DNA from: Alphaproteobacteria bacterium | GTDB lineage: Bacteria > Pseudomonadota > Alphaproteobacteria > Micavibrionales > UBA2020 | Assembly: GCA_029266795.1 (NCBI GenBank) | Contig: JAQSWE010000020.1 | Span: 1-33,385 of the forward strand | Reading direction: 5' to 3' | Length of the DNA stretch: 33,385 bases | In this document: positions 24,583 through 31,703 of the stretch, one piece after another | Numbering within the stretch: position 1 is the stretch's first letter | Layout of the letters: each line of letters opens with the position of its first letter | Made by a program: the position numbers and the translations under genes | The notes under the pieces: model-generated | Seen by the model: only the letters and a program-made list of their open reading frames with translations | Databases searched by the model: none | Told to the model about the DNA's origin: nothing

Positions 24583-25218
24583 TTATCCCAAAGGACGGGT
24601 ATTGCCCATCTGCGCCTGCGCCTTCTGCTGCATGGCCTGCGATTCCATGATCGCGCGGCGGAATTCGATGGGGGTTTCGATGGGCGGCAGAACGACCTCG
24701 CCCACGCCCATGCCGCGGATGACGACGTTGCCATAGCCGAAGATACGGCCCAGCACGCCCTGGCGAACCGACACACCCTCGATCCGGTCGATGTTCAGCT
24801 CACCCACGTTGCGGGCGATGAGGCCTTTTTTGTAGACGAGGCGCTCCGACGTGACCGCGATTTCGGTTGTCGCCTTCACGATCATCATATGCGCGAAGAA
24901 ATAAAGGCCGAGCAGGAACATGCCGAGGATGCTGAAGCGGATCAGCGGGTGCAGCGCCCAGAGGATTTTCAGGTAGCCGCCTTTTTTCGCGACGATCTGG
25001 TTCCAGGCCATGTCGTACATCTGCTTTTCCATGTCGGGCGGATACAGCGCGCGCATTTCCTGCGACACCACCCACCAGATCGCGACATAGCCGACCGCGA
25101 TGCCGAGCGCGAGGCCGAACATGATCCAGCCGATCGCCTGCAGCGTGTACATCCAGTGGAAGCGCGCCCCCATCAGGATTTCTTCTTTCGGGCCGAGTGA
25201 CTGCTGGACGTAAAGCAT
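24583..25218 (-). CDS. Bacterial PH-domain membrane protein
   Basis: Protein of 211 residues with two membrane helices (about 24-46 and 88-110) followed by a bacterial PH-like domain (bPH2/YdbS type). The domain reads VTSERLVYKKGLIARNVGELNIDRIEGVSVRQGVLGRIFGYGNVVIRGMG, the usual pattern, which probably faces the cytoplasm. The C-terminus is Gln/Ala-rich. AAGGAAG lies seven bases before the ATG at 25218. It follows pfkA by 43 bases on the same strand and may share its transcript. Role unknown. Confidence 0.85.
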   Translation of the reverse strand: MLYVQQSLGPKEEILMGARFHWMYTLQAIGWIMFGLALGIAVGYVAIWWVVSQEMRALYPPDMEKQMYDMAWNQIVAKKGGYLKILWALHPLIRFSILGMFLLGLYFFAHMMIVKATTEIAVTSERLVYKKGLIARNVGELNIDRIEGVSVRQGVLGRIFGYGNVVIRGMGVGEVVLPPIETPIEFRRAIMESQAMQQKAQAQMGNTRPLG

Positions 25219-25261
25219 GTGACTTCCTTAACCGTTCGACCCTATCTTAACCAAGGCCGTC

Positions 25262-26344
25262 TTAATCGCCAAGGCAAATGCCGAGCATGCGCGCGGTATG
25301 CACCAGCGGGCCTTTCACATCGACCTGCTGGTAGGACGCAATCGCGTCCTGAATCGGCACATCGATCACGCCGCGGTTCGACCAGGCGACCATTCTGTCA
25401 AATTTGCCTTCCGCAACCAGTTCAACCGCGCGCACGCCGAACGCTGCCGCCACAAGACGGTCGGACGGAATGGGCGGCGCGCCGCGCTGGACGTGGCCGA
25501 GGACGGTCACGCGTGTTTCGAAGCCCGTGAGTTCCGCAATTTGCTCGCCGATATGGTAGCCGATGCCGCCGAAGCGTTTTTCGCCGCCCTTGTATTCCAT
25601 CTGCTTGGCGCCGCCTTCAATCGTTTTCACGGCTTCAGAGACAACGACGAGCGCGAAGTTGCGCTGTTCGGTGTCGCGCACCTTGATGATCTTCTCGGCG
25701 ACTTTTTTGATGTCGTAGGGAATTTCGGGGATGAGAATCACATCAGCGCCGCCCGCGATGCCTGTGGAAATGGCGATATTGCCCGCGTCGCGGCCCATCA
25801 CTTCCAGCACCATCACGCGATCATGCGACGCGGCGGTCGGCTGCAAACGGTCCAGTGCTTCTGTTGCGACATAGAGCGCGGTTTCAAAGCCCACCGACAT
25901 TTCCGTCATGCCGACATCGTTGTCGATTGTTTTCGGCACACAGACGAGGCCGAATTTTCCGCGCTGCGCCAGCGTGCGCAAAATCGCCATCGAGCCGTCG
26001 CCGCCGATGCCGATCACGGCTTCGAGGCCCAGCTGCTGGATGCCGTCAATGATTTCGCCGGTGCGGTCTTTTTCCGTGCCGTCTTCCATCGGGAATTTAA
26101 ACGGGTTGCCCTTGTTCGTAGTGCCAAGGATCGTGCCGCCCTGGCGCATCACGGTGGTGTCGAACATCGCGCGGTTCAGCACCTTGTAACGCAAGGGACG
26201 GTCGAGCAGGCCGGCCGTGCCGTCTTCCAGCCCGATCACTTCCCAGCCCTTTTCCGCCGCCGCGTGGACCGCCGCGCGAATAACCGCGTTGAGTCCCGCG
26301 CAATCCCCGCCCGAAGTCAGGATGCCGATGCGTTTCTTTCCCAT
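25262..26344 (-). CDS. pfkA: 6-phosphofructokinase
   Basis: Glycolytic kinase of 360 residues in the PfkA superfamily. ILTSGGDCAGLNA starts the nucleotide fold, GGDGS is at 114-118 and PKTIDND is at 137-143, with the catalytic Asp in TIDND. GGDG (Gly rather than the Asp of pyrophosphate enzymes) favours ATP as donor, while the Lys of PKTIDND is the residue seen in pyrophosphate and group III enzymes. Donor preference is therefore open, most likely ATP. MGRDAGNIA, PEIPYD and GHVQRGAPP complete the substrate site. AAGGGA precedes the ATG. The divergent DUF465 gene is about 190 bases away. Confidence 0.95.
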   Translation of the reverse strand: MGKKRIGILTSGGDCAGLNAVIRAAVHAAAEKGWEVIGLEDGTAGLLDRPLRYKVLNRAMFDTTVMRQGGTILGTTNKGNPFKFPMEDGTEKDRTGEIIDGIQQLGLEAVIGIGGDGSMAILRTLAQRGKFGLVCVPKTIDNDVGMTEMSVGFETALYVATEALDRLQPTAASHDRVMVLEVMGRDAGNIAISTGIAGGADVILIPEIPYDIKKVAEKIIKVRDTEQRNFALVVVSEAVKTIEGGAKQMEYKGGEKRFGGIGYHIGEQIAELTGFETRVTVLGHVQRGAPPIPSDRLVAAAFGVRAVELVAEGKFDRMVAWSNRGVIDVPIQDAIASYQQVDVKGPLVHTARMLGICLGD

Positions 26345-26530
26345 ATTATATTTCCCTTAACGATTATGCCGTATATTTATTAGAGCGCCCCGTTGAATCG
26401 AACGGCTTTTTGCCATGAGAGTCGGGCTTGGCGCATTGCAACAAATAAAGCTTAAAAAAACAAGGGTTTCCTGATAATATATTTGTGCCTTATAACAAGG
26501 CCGACGAAAAAAAGGACTGTTACGGATCCG

Positions 26531-26737
26531 ATGCTGCAAGAAGACGAAAAAGACATCCAGAAAATGATGCACGAGCTCAAGACCGAGCACCGTGACCTCG
26601 ACATTATCCTCCAGCAGCTGAGCAACGCCACGCCCATCGACTTCCTGCGCCTTCAGCGCCTGAAAAAACGGAAACTGTTTTTGAAGGATTCGATCTCGAA
26701 GCTCGAGAGCATGCTGCTGCCGGATATTATCGCTTAA
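26531..26737 (+). CDS. DUF465 (YdcH-like) small protein
   Basis: Protein of 68 residues with the DUF465 pattern: two helices, KMMHELKTEHRDLDIILQQL and FLRLQRLKKRKLFLKDSISKLES, forming a hairpin. Such proteins are common in Alphaproteobacteria, often in several copies, with no known function. I chose the ATG at 26531; the frame opens at 26483 but the added residues do not match the family. The large inverted repeat at 26751-26844 lies just after its stop and may also end its transcript. Confidence 0.85.
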   Translation: MLQEDEKDIQKMMHELKTEHRDLDIILQQLSNATPIDFLRLQRLKKRKLFLKDSISKLESMLLPDIIA

Positions 26738-26750
26738 TTTTCATAAATAA

Positions 26751-26844
26751 TTGTCATTCTGAGCGAAGCGAAGAATCTCCCTTCGCGGGCGAGCACCGGA
26801 TTGCCTCGCGTCAGGGGGATTCTTCGCTCCGCTCAGAATGACAA
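26751..26844. repeat. Large intergenic inverted repeat
   Basis: A 27-base arm at 26751-26777 (GTCATTCTGAGCGAAGCG core) pairs with 26818-26844 with a single mismatch, around a 40-base centre. This sequence type is known as a dispersed palindromic repeat in several bacterial genomes. It starts 14 bases after the DUF465 stop and would fold into a long hairpin if transcribed. Only one copy is seen in this window. Confidence 0.85.
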
Positions 26845-26880
26845 CTCTTTTCTCTCCCTCCCCTATTCCGCCACTTCACC

Positions 26881-26901
26881 ATGCCGGACTTGTTCCGGCA
26901 T
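26881..26901. repeat. Short palindromic repeat (GCCGGACTTGTTCCGGC type)
   Basis: ATGCCGGA-CTTGT-TCCGGCAT is a perfect 8-bp-arm hairpin of a kind seen scattered between genes in Alphaproteobacteria. It lies 37 bases after the larger repeat. Confidence 0.7.
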
Positions 26902-26964
26902 CCAAAAGCGCGTCCGCGCGTCATATAAGTTTTGAGTCACTTGACGGCTGGACAGCCTTTTGGA

Positions 26965-26983
26965 CCCCGCAACAAGCGCGGGG
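26965..26983. repeat. Third palindromic repeat (CCCCGCAACAAGCGCGGGG type)
   Basis: CCCCGC (26965-26970) and GCGGGG (26978-26983) pair across a short loop. Together with the two repeats before it, the 262-base gap 26738-26999 is mostly repeat debris with no gene. Confidence 0.6.
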
Positions 26984-26999
26984 GGGCAGACGAGTTTTA

Positions 27000-27438
27000 T
27001 TATTTTCTCGAAGCTGTTGGCAGGCTTATCGTGTCGAGGGTGAGCCTATCCCCCGGTTCGATCGTGTAGACGGGAAGGTAAAGGTTTTTCGGAGCCGGAC
27101 CGTTACGTACACGCCCCGATTTATCGTAACTGGAACCGCAGCGTGGACACTGCCAACCACCCCATTTTCCGCGAGGGAAGTTTGCGTGTTCAAACATAAG
27201 TGGACAGTCATTAAGCGTACACATCCCGTTCACGACGAGCCATTCAGACAAAACTAATCCGTGCACCAGCTTTAATGTTTTTGAGATCAATATTGGTTAT
27301 GCCGCGACCCCACACATCCGCCGCCGGATTCATGCTGTTGATCATCACCAGTCCGGACGTGCCAACCGCAATCGCGCCCATTGCATAGGCGGTGTAGGTG
27401 AGGAAGCTGCGGCGGTTTTGGGGTTGGGCGTGGTCCAT
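27000..27438 (-). pseudogene. petA: Decayed Rieske iron-sulfur subunit (petA relic)
   Basis: Remains of the ubiquinol-cytochrome c reductase Rieske protein in two frames. The first (27438 to about 27247) keeps a ribosome site (GAGGATTGGTC), a twin-arginine start NRRSFLTYTAYAMGAIAVG and the typical MNPAADVWG. It then hits a stop after GARISFV. The second frame holds the Rieske domain: WLVVNGMCTLNDCPL, RGKWGGWQCPRCGSSYDKSG and NGPAPKNLYLP. About 45 residues between strand one and the cluster loop are missing. The cluster motifs are broken: CTHLGC became CTLNDC and CPCHGS became CPRCGS, so both His ligands are gone. No petB or petC lies nearby. Confidence 0.85.
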
Positions 27439-27511
27439 GACCAATCCTCGTAAAATTAATTAGTAAATTCAATTCAATAGTATCGGCGTGCTAGCTCACA
27501 TCGCGTAAAAC

Positions 27512-27539
27512 TTGACATAACCACCCATTCCGCTACCCT
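27512..27539 (+). promoter_or_regulatory. Weak promoter candidate for the 27568 gene
   Basis: TTGACA at 27512-27517, 16 bases, then TACCCT at 27534-27539. The -35 is a perfect match; the -10 is poor. A similar but better promoter lies at 30292. Confidence 0.35.
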
Positions 27540-27567
27540 GCCCCCGTATTCAAACGAGGGTTTTTTC

Positions 27568-28545
27568 ATGCCGTTCTATCTCGGCGTTGCGCAGCGCGAT
27601 GTGGTTGCATCCATTCACGATAATCTTGCCCTGCTGGAGACATATTCGGTGGGTCCGGCGGTGCAGGCGCAAATCGATGCGTTGCGCGCGGTTGACCCTG
27701 CCACCGGCACATCGAAACTGGGCGCGATTGCGGCGGCGCTCGACGATATGTCGCTGATCCATGCGGTAAAAAATTCGGGCGTGACGGATGTGTTTGGCGC
27801 CGTTGCGGAAGTGCTGCATTTCCACGCGCAGGCGAACACCGATAACAAAGGCACGGCGCTGTGGCAGTCGCTGATGAGCTGGAACGGGCTCGGCAATGGC
27901 CGCACGCTCAGCTATGGCGACACCGATGCGGAATGCGACAGCTGGCTGGCCGTGAACCGCGCGAAGCTGATCCCGATGACGCAGGAGAACCTCGATAAAA
28001 TCCACACCATCGCCCATGTGACGTCACAGAAGCAGGACGCGATTAACAACGCCATGGTCGTGATGACGTCGATGGTGTCCGTCCATCACACGGGCGGCGA
28101 TGTCGATAACATGAAGCATTTGTTCCTGAAACTCGACCTTCATGAGCGCCATATCGTGAACAAGACCTTTGCCGCGATCACGCAGGAAAACGCGCCGCAC
28201 ATCCACGCCCCCGGACCCTATGCGCTTTATGGCGTCGTGATCGACGACATGACATCGGGCAAGATCGGCTGGGGCGACGAGAGCCTGCAGCCGCTGGTGG
28301 AGCGCACCTCTGCCGCGCTGCAGCCGTATCAATCGACCGGCGAGGTGCAGCGTTTCATGGTCGGCCGCATCACGCCGCCGGAAGCAGCCGAGCAGCTGGA
28401 AGGTTTCCTGATCGTATCCACCCGCCGCGCGGGGCAGGCTGTTGCGAACGCTCTGCCGGAATTCCGCGTCGTCGACCGCGACGGCGTCACCCTGCCCGCA
28501 CAATCATCACCGCACCCGAAACCGGGCAGCCGCTTTTCAATTTAA
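27568..28545 (+). CDS. Hypothetical protein, unknown family
   Basis: Protein of 325 residues with no recognisable motif. It looks soluble and mixed helical, with no signal peptide. The stretch HLFLKLDLHERHIVNKTF is charged and helical, and several His residues (SLIHAV, LHFHAQ, VSVHHTGG, HERHI, APHIHAPG) are scattered through it. They do not form a known metal site. The C-terminal 40 residues are low in structure (PAQSSPHPKPGSRFSI). It is followed by 28558 after 12 bases, so the two are probably one operon. Codon use matches the neighbours. Confidence 0.7.
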   Translation: MPFYLGVAQRDVVASIHDNLALLETYSVGPAVQAQIDALRAVDPATGTSKLGAIAAALDDMSLIHAVKNSGVTDVFGAVAEVLHFHAQANTDNKGTALWQSLMSWNGLGNGRTLSYGDTDAECDSWLAVNRAKLIPMTQENLDKIHTIAHVTSQKQDAINNAMVVMTSMVSVHHTGGDVDNMKHLFLKLDLHERHIVNKTFAAITQENAPHIHAPGPYALYGVVIDDMTSGKIGWGDESLQPLVERTSAALQPYQSTGEVQRFMVGRITPPEAAEQLEGFLIVSTRRAGQAVANALPEFRVVDRDGVTLPAQSSPHPKPGSRFSI

Positions 28546-28557
28546 GGAGAATAAAAA

Positions 28558-29055
28558 ATGACCGCCAAGAAACTTGATATCGGCTTCCAGCGCACGCTGG
28601 ATACCATTTCCCTCAGCGACGCTTTCCGCCGCCATGCCGGATACGGCGAGCCGCTGCTGGTGAAGGAAATGGTCAAGGAAGCGCGCCGCTTTGCCGCATT
28701 GGCGACATGGTACGATCCGGGCGAAAAATTCCGCCATGAAGACCTGAAGAAATCCTTCGCCGCCATCGTCACGCGCATGGCCGATCTGGGCAAGAAACTG
28801 GGCGCTGATAATATCGTGCTGCCCGTCAGCGGCGATCCGCGCAGTTCCTTCGCCCAGTTCTTTGAACAAAAAGTCCTGCCCGAATTGAAACTGCCCGTTG
28901 CCGTCAGCCTGCAAAAGGCCGAATACAAAACCGACCTGACGCGCCTTGGCAAGATCGACCATCGCATCAAGACCGCGATCGATAAAGGCGTGCGCGGCAT
29001 GGCCGATATCAACAGCAACCTGAAATACAAATGGGACCGCAACCCCGGCCGCTAA
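28558..29055 (+). CDS. Hypothetical protein, unknown family
   Basis: Protein of 165 residues, highly charged and predicted helical in the N-terminal two-thirds (LVKEMVKEARRFAALATWY, FRHEDLKKSFAAIVTRMADLGKKLG). It ends with a basic tail (NSNLKYKWDRNPGR). No membrane segment or signal peptide is seen. AAGGAG lies eight bases before the ATG. It sits between the 325-residue unknown and the lipoprotein genes on one strand, with gaps of 12 and 15 bases, which suggests co-expression. Function unknown. Confidence 0.7.
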   Translation: MTAKKLDIGFQRTLDTISLSDAFRRHAGYGEPLLVKEMVKEARRFAALATWYDPGEKFRHEDLKKSFAAIVTRMADLGKKLGADNIVLPVSGDPRSSFAQFFEQKVLPELKLPVAVSLQKAEYKTDLTRLGKIDHRIKTAIDKGVRGMADINSNLKYKWDRNPGR

Positions 29056-29070
29056 AAGGAAACTTAAGCC

Positions 29071-29613
29071 TTGTTACGCCGCATCGCATATCTTTGCCTC
29101 ATATTGCCGCTGCTCGGCGCTTGCGCGCAGGCCATCGGGCCGGAGGCGACGACCGACAAGATGCGCGGCGATACTTCGATGACTTACGTCTTCAAGAATG
29201 ACGTGCAATTGCTGCCCCGCACGCGGATCAGCGGTGCGGTATTGCAGGAAGGACAGCATTACCGCGCGCGCGGGCTGCTGGAAATCGACGGCGATGTACC
29301 GCCGCACGGGTCGCTCACCGTCACGGACGGCAAGTTGGTGGTGACCGGCAATGTCGCCCGCAACAGCCGCATTACCGTCATGCAGGATGTGGATACCTTC
29401 GAGGAATTCCGCAACGTGCCATGTAATGCGCCGCTGGAAACCACCGTCTGCCATGAAAAGGTCGAGGTTGTGCGCCGCAAGTTCAGCGACGGCGACCCTG
29501 CCGTCGATATTCGCGGCGCGCTGGGGACGGATGCGAAAATCATCACCAACGGGGCGGTCTACGTCTCGGGCCGCCGCTTCGAACATCCCGGCTACGTCGC
29601 CACCCTCCCGTAA
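29071..29613 (+). CDS. Lipoprotein, first of a tandem paralogous pair
   Basis: Protein of 180 residues with a lipoprotein signal: hydrophobic run ILPLL and lipobox LLGAC with Cys18. It starts at TTG 29071 (AAGGA eleven bases upstream); no ATG fits. The mature part is mainly beta, with short repeated turns such as GLLEIDGDVPPHGSLTVTDGKLVVTGNV, recalling a small beta-helix or polymer-forming fold. It shares GKLVVTG, a Cys-bearing middle and the ending LGTDxxI...VxGRxxxxPG with the next lipoprotein. Probably anchored in the outer or inner membrane facing the periplasm. Function unknown. Confidence 0.78.
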   Translation: MLRRIAYLCLILPLLGACAQAIGPEATTDKMRGDTSMTYVFKNDVQLLPRTRISGAVLQEGQHYRARGLLEIDGDVPPHGSLTVTDGKLVVTGNVARNSRITVMQDVDTFEEFRNVPCNAPLETTVCHEKVEVVRRKFSDGDPAVDIRGALGTDAKIITNGAVYVSGRRFEHPGYVATLP

Positions 29614-29695
29614 ATCAGGCACTTAGCCGAAAATCCGCGCGGTATCATGAAACCGTGTTATTATGTTCATATCGAGCATAACAACGGAGATTCGC

Positions 29696-30283
29696 ATGAA
29701 GGCTGGTGTGTTTCGCAAGATGGGTCTGGTTCTCGCTTTCGCAGCGGCGCTCGCCGGTTGCGGGCAGGCCCTCGGCCCGGGCGCCAGCACACCCGAGCTG
29801 CAAGGCACCACGACCCTGACACAAGTTTTCAACGGCGGTCCCCAGCAGCCCAGCACCACCATCCGCGCCGAAGCCCTTCAGGCGAAGGAAAGCTATCACA
29901 GTGAAGGCCAGCTGGTGATCGAAGGCAGCGTACCCGCCGGTGCCACCATCAACGTTGAATCCGGCAAGCTGGTGGTGACGGGCGATGTCGGCAACGGCGC
30001 GCGCATCAATGTCTCGCAGCCCACGACGACGCATAGCGAAACCTATACGGGTTATTGCTACGCCTATAGTTTCCGCGGGAAATTCGAATACAGCTTCAGC
30101 GCGTTTTGCAGCCGCACCATCGTCGACGGCCTCACCTATAACGACAGCGCGCCTGCCGTAACGGTGAAGGGGACGCTCGGCACCGATGTGCGGATTTCAA
30201 CCCCAGGTAGTATCACCGTGAACGGCCGCGAGATCGTAAATCCCGGCCGCATCCTGCCCGTGGCGATGAAACCGGGCGCGTAA
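29696..30283 (+). CDS. Lipoprotein, second of a tandem paralogous pair
   Basis: Protein of 195 residues with signal MKAGVFRKMGLVLAFAAALAGC and lipobox LAGC (Cys22). The mature part starts GQALGPGAS, like AQAIGPEAT in the paralogue, then has beta-rich turns (GQLVIEGSVPAGATINVESGKLVVTGDV) and the ending LGTDVRISTPGSITVNGREIVNPG. A Tyr/Cys/Phe-rich insert (YTGYCYAYSFRGKFEYSFSA) sits where the paralogue has PCNAPLETTVC. I chose ATG 29696 with CGGAGA upstream over 29663. The 82-base gap before it suggests it may also have its own promoter. Confidence 0.8.
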   Translation: MKAGVFRKMGLVLAFAAALAGCGQALGPGASTPELQGTTTLTQVFNGGPQQPSTTIRAEALQAKESYHSEGQLVIEGSVPAGATINVESGKLVVTGDVGNGARINVSQPTTTHSETYTGYCYAYSFRGKFEYSFSAFCSRTIVDGLTYNDSAPAVTVKGTLGTDVRISTPGSITVNGREIVNPGRILPVAMKPGA

Positions 30284-30291
30284 ACATATAT

Positions 30292-30321
30292 TTGACATAA
30301 TTATAAAGTTTCCGCTATAGT
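30292..30321 (+). promoter_or_regulatory. Predicted strong promoter of the 30354 gene
   Basis: TTGACA (30292-30297) and TATAGT (30316-30321) are 18 bases apart; the -35 is perfect and the -10 matches five of six. The ATG is 32 bases downstream of the -10, with GGAG as ribosome site. Confidence 0.65.
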
Positions 30322-30353
30322 CTCCGGACAATCCATGCCCGAAGGAGACAGCC

Positions 30354-30611
30354 ATGCCGATTAACCCCAATGCTAAAGGCGAAGTGAGCGGTGAATCCCT
30401 GTTCGGCGATGCGGGTAGCCCGGAGGCGCTGGCGATGCGCAATGCGTTCCCACCGGAACCAAAAGAGCGCTATTCCGGCCTAAAATCCCTGCTCGGCAAG
30501 CTCAAAAAGGCCTTTACGGTCGAAGCGTCGAAGGACGGTGCCACTTGCGATAGTCCGCAAGGTGCCTGCCCGTTTAAGCCGCACAGCAATTTCCGCAACT
30601 GGCCCTACTGA
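30354..30611 (+). CDS. Small hypothetical protein with own promoter
   Basis: Protein of 85 residues (MPINPNAKGEVSGESLFGD...). It is hydrophilic, with a short amphipathic basic segment (SGLKSLLGKLKKAFTVEASK) and two Cys near the end (CDSPQGAC). It has no signal or membrane helix. AAGGAGA lies six bases before the ATG, and a good promoter lies 32 bases upstream, so it is likely expressed by itself. I recognise no family. Confidence 0.65.
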   Translation: MPINPNAKGEVSGESLFGDAGSPEALAMRNAFPPEPKERYSGLKSLLGKLKKAFTVEASKDGATCDSPQGACPFKPHSNFRNWPY

Positions 30612-30657
30612 CCCCCTTTTTTCGTGGAACTTAATCCCACTTCCTCCATTCGCTAGA

Positions 30658-30708
30658 GTGGAGAAGCCGGCCATCGAGCCGGTCTTTCAAATGCGCCGGT
30701 TTCTCCAC
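30658..30708 (+). terminator. Imperfect hairpin between two small genes
   Basis: GTGGAGAAGCCGGC (30658-30671) and GCCGGTTTCTCCAC (30695-30708) form a 14-bp stem with one G-T pair. A third copy of the core at 30678-30683 (GCCGGT) could pair with the left arm instead, giving two exclusive structures. The T-run after it is weak, so it may be a terminator or a leader element of the 30732 gene. Confidence 0.4.
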
Positions 30709-30731
30709 CTTAACTTTTACCGGCGGCAATC

Positions 30732-30992
30732 ATGGAATCCACGCGTCAAAAATTTTGGGAGGCGGCGGACCTTCTTTCGACCGGCGACTGCCCTTTGCAG
30801 ATTCGCCTGCGCACCGCCGCCGAACATTTGCGCAGCGTCGATGCGTCCAAAATTCCCGCCCCCTTGCGCGCCGATTTCGAAAAAATCCAGAGCCTTACCG
30901 AAGCCGAGGCCGAACACCTCACCCGCGACGAAGCCGAAGCGCTCGCCTCAGCCATCTTCCACATCTATGCGGAAGTGCATGAGGGGATGTGA
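30732..30992 (+). CDS. Small helical hypothetical protein
   Basis: Protein of 86 residues, acidic and Ala/Glu-rich, predicted all helical (STRQKFWEAADLL, SLTEAEAEHLTRDEAEALASA). It has no signal peptide. It lies 121 bases after the 30354 gene and 27 bases from the convergent hdaA stop. The ribosome site is weak (CGGCGG). Codon use matches the genome, which supports it as real, but no family is recognised. Confidence 0.6.
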   Translation: MESTRQKFWEAADLLSTGDCPLQIRLRTAAEHLRSVDASKIPAPLRADFEKIQSLTEAEAEHLTRDEAEALASAIFHIYAEVHEGM

Positions 30993-31018
30993 GGGTTCTA
31001 TCCCCTTCGTAAATCTAA

Positions 31019-31702
31019 TTAAATCAAAACACCCTGCGCCTGCAAAATCTCCCGCGCCAAGGGCACGGTGACGGGGCGTTTTTGGGAGAGGGATTGTTTG
31101 TCGATTTCGGTCGCGATGGCGCGCAGCGCGGCGAAGCTGCGCTCAATGCGCTTGACGACAAACTCGATCACTTCAGCGGGGACGGATAGCTGGCGGTCGG
31201 AGAACAGTTTGGCCAGCACGATCGACATCAGCTGCTCATCCGGCTCCGAAATCGCAACGGCGGGCGCGGCCATGATGCGGGATTTCAAATCGGGCAGCGT
31301 GAAGCGCCACAGCGCGGGCGGATGTTCGGCGGTGAGCAGGATATGCGCCCCCTCTTCCTTCGCGCGGTTATAGGTGTGGAACAGCGCGGTTTCGCCGTCA
31401 TTACTGCCGATGAATTTTTCGGCGTCGTCGATGATCGTCGCCTGCGGGAAATCGTTGATGCCGCGCAGGTCGTTGATGTTTTGCGGCGTCACGTCCAGCG
31501 CATCTGTCTGTTTCTGCCAGACGCGCGCGAGATGCGTCTTGCCCGATGCGGGCGGGCCGTAGACGACCAGCGCGGGCGCGTTCCAATCCGGATACTTGTC
31601 GAGCCACGCAACGGCATCGGCATTCGATTGCGACACCCAGAGATCATCACGCTCGAAGGCTTCGCGGTGGCCGAGGTCGAAGGGAAGCTGCTGCGGCTTC
31701 AT
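31019..31702 (-). CDS. hdaA: HdaA, DnaA-related regulator of replication initiation
   Basis: AAA+ protein of 227 residues related to DnaA domain III. It stimulates hydrolysis of DnaA-bound ATP together with the DNA-clamp. The clamp-binding motif QLPFDL is at 5-10, Walker A GPPASGKT at 49-56, and Walker B ATIIDDAEKF near 90. LKSRIMAAPAVAI carries the sensor region, and the C-terminus has the short helical lid. It lacks the DNA-binding domain IV of DnaA, as expected for Hda. It starts one base after the DUF2066 stop, so the two are one operon. Confidence 0.92.
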   Translation of the reverse strand: MKPQQLPFDLGHREAFERDDLWVSQSNADAVAWLDKYPDWNAPALVVYGPPASGKTHLARVWQKQTDALDVTPQNINDLRGINDFPQATIIDDAEKFIGSNDGETALFHTYNRAKEEGAHILLTAEHPPALWRFTLPDLKSRIMAAPAVAISEPDEQLMSIVLAKLFSDRQLSVPAEVIEFVVKRIERSFAALRAIATEIDKQSLSQKRPVTVPLAREILQAQGVLI

Positions 31703-31703
31703 C

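Noticed and set aside
25298..26383. 361-residue open frame on the plus strand
   Set aside because: Antisense to pfkA, whose active-site motifs are intact.
26838..27257. 139-residue plus-strand frame
   Set aside because: Built from palindromic repeat sequence and the antisense of the Rieske relic.
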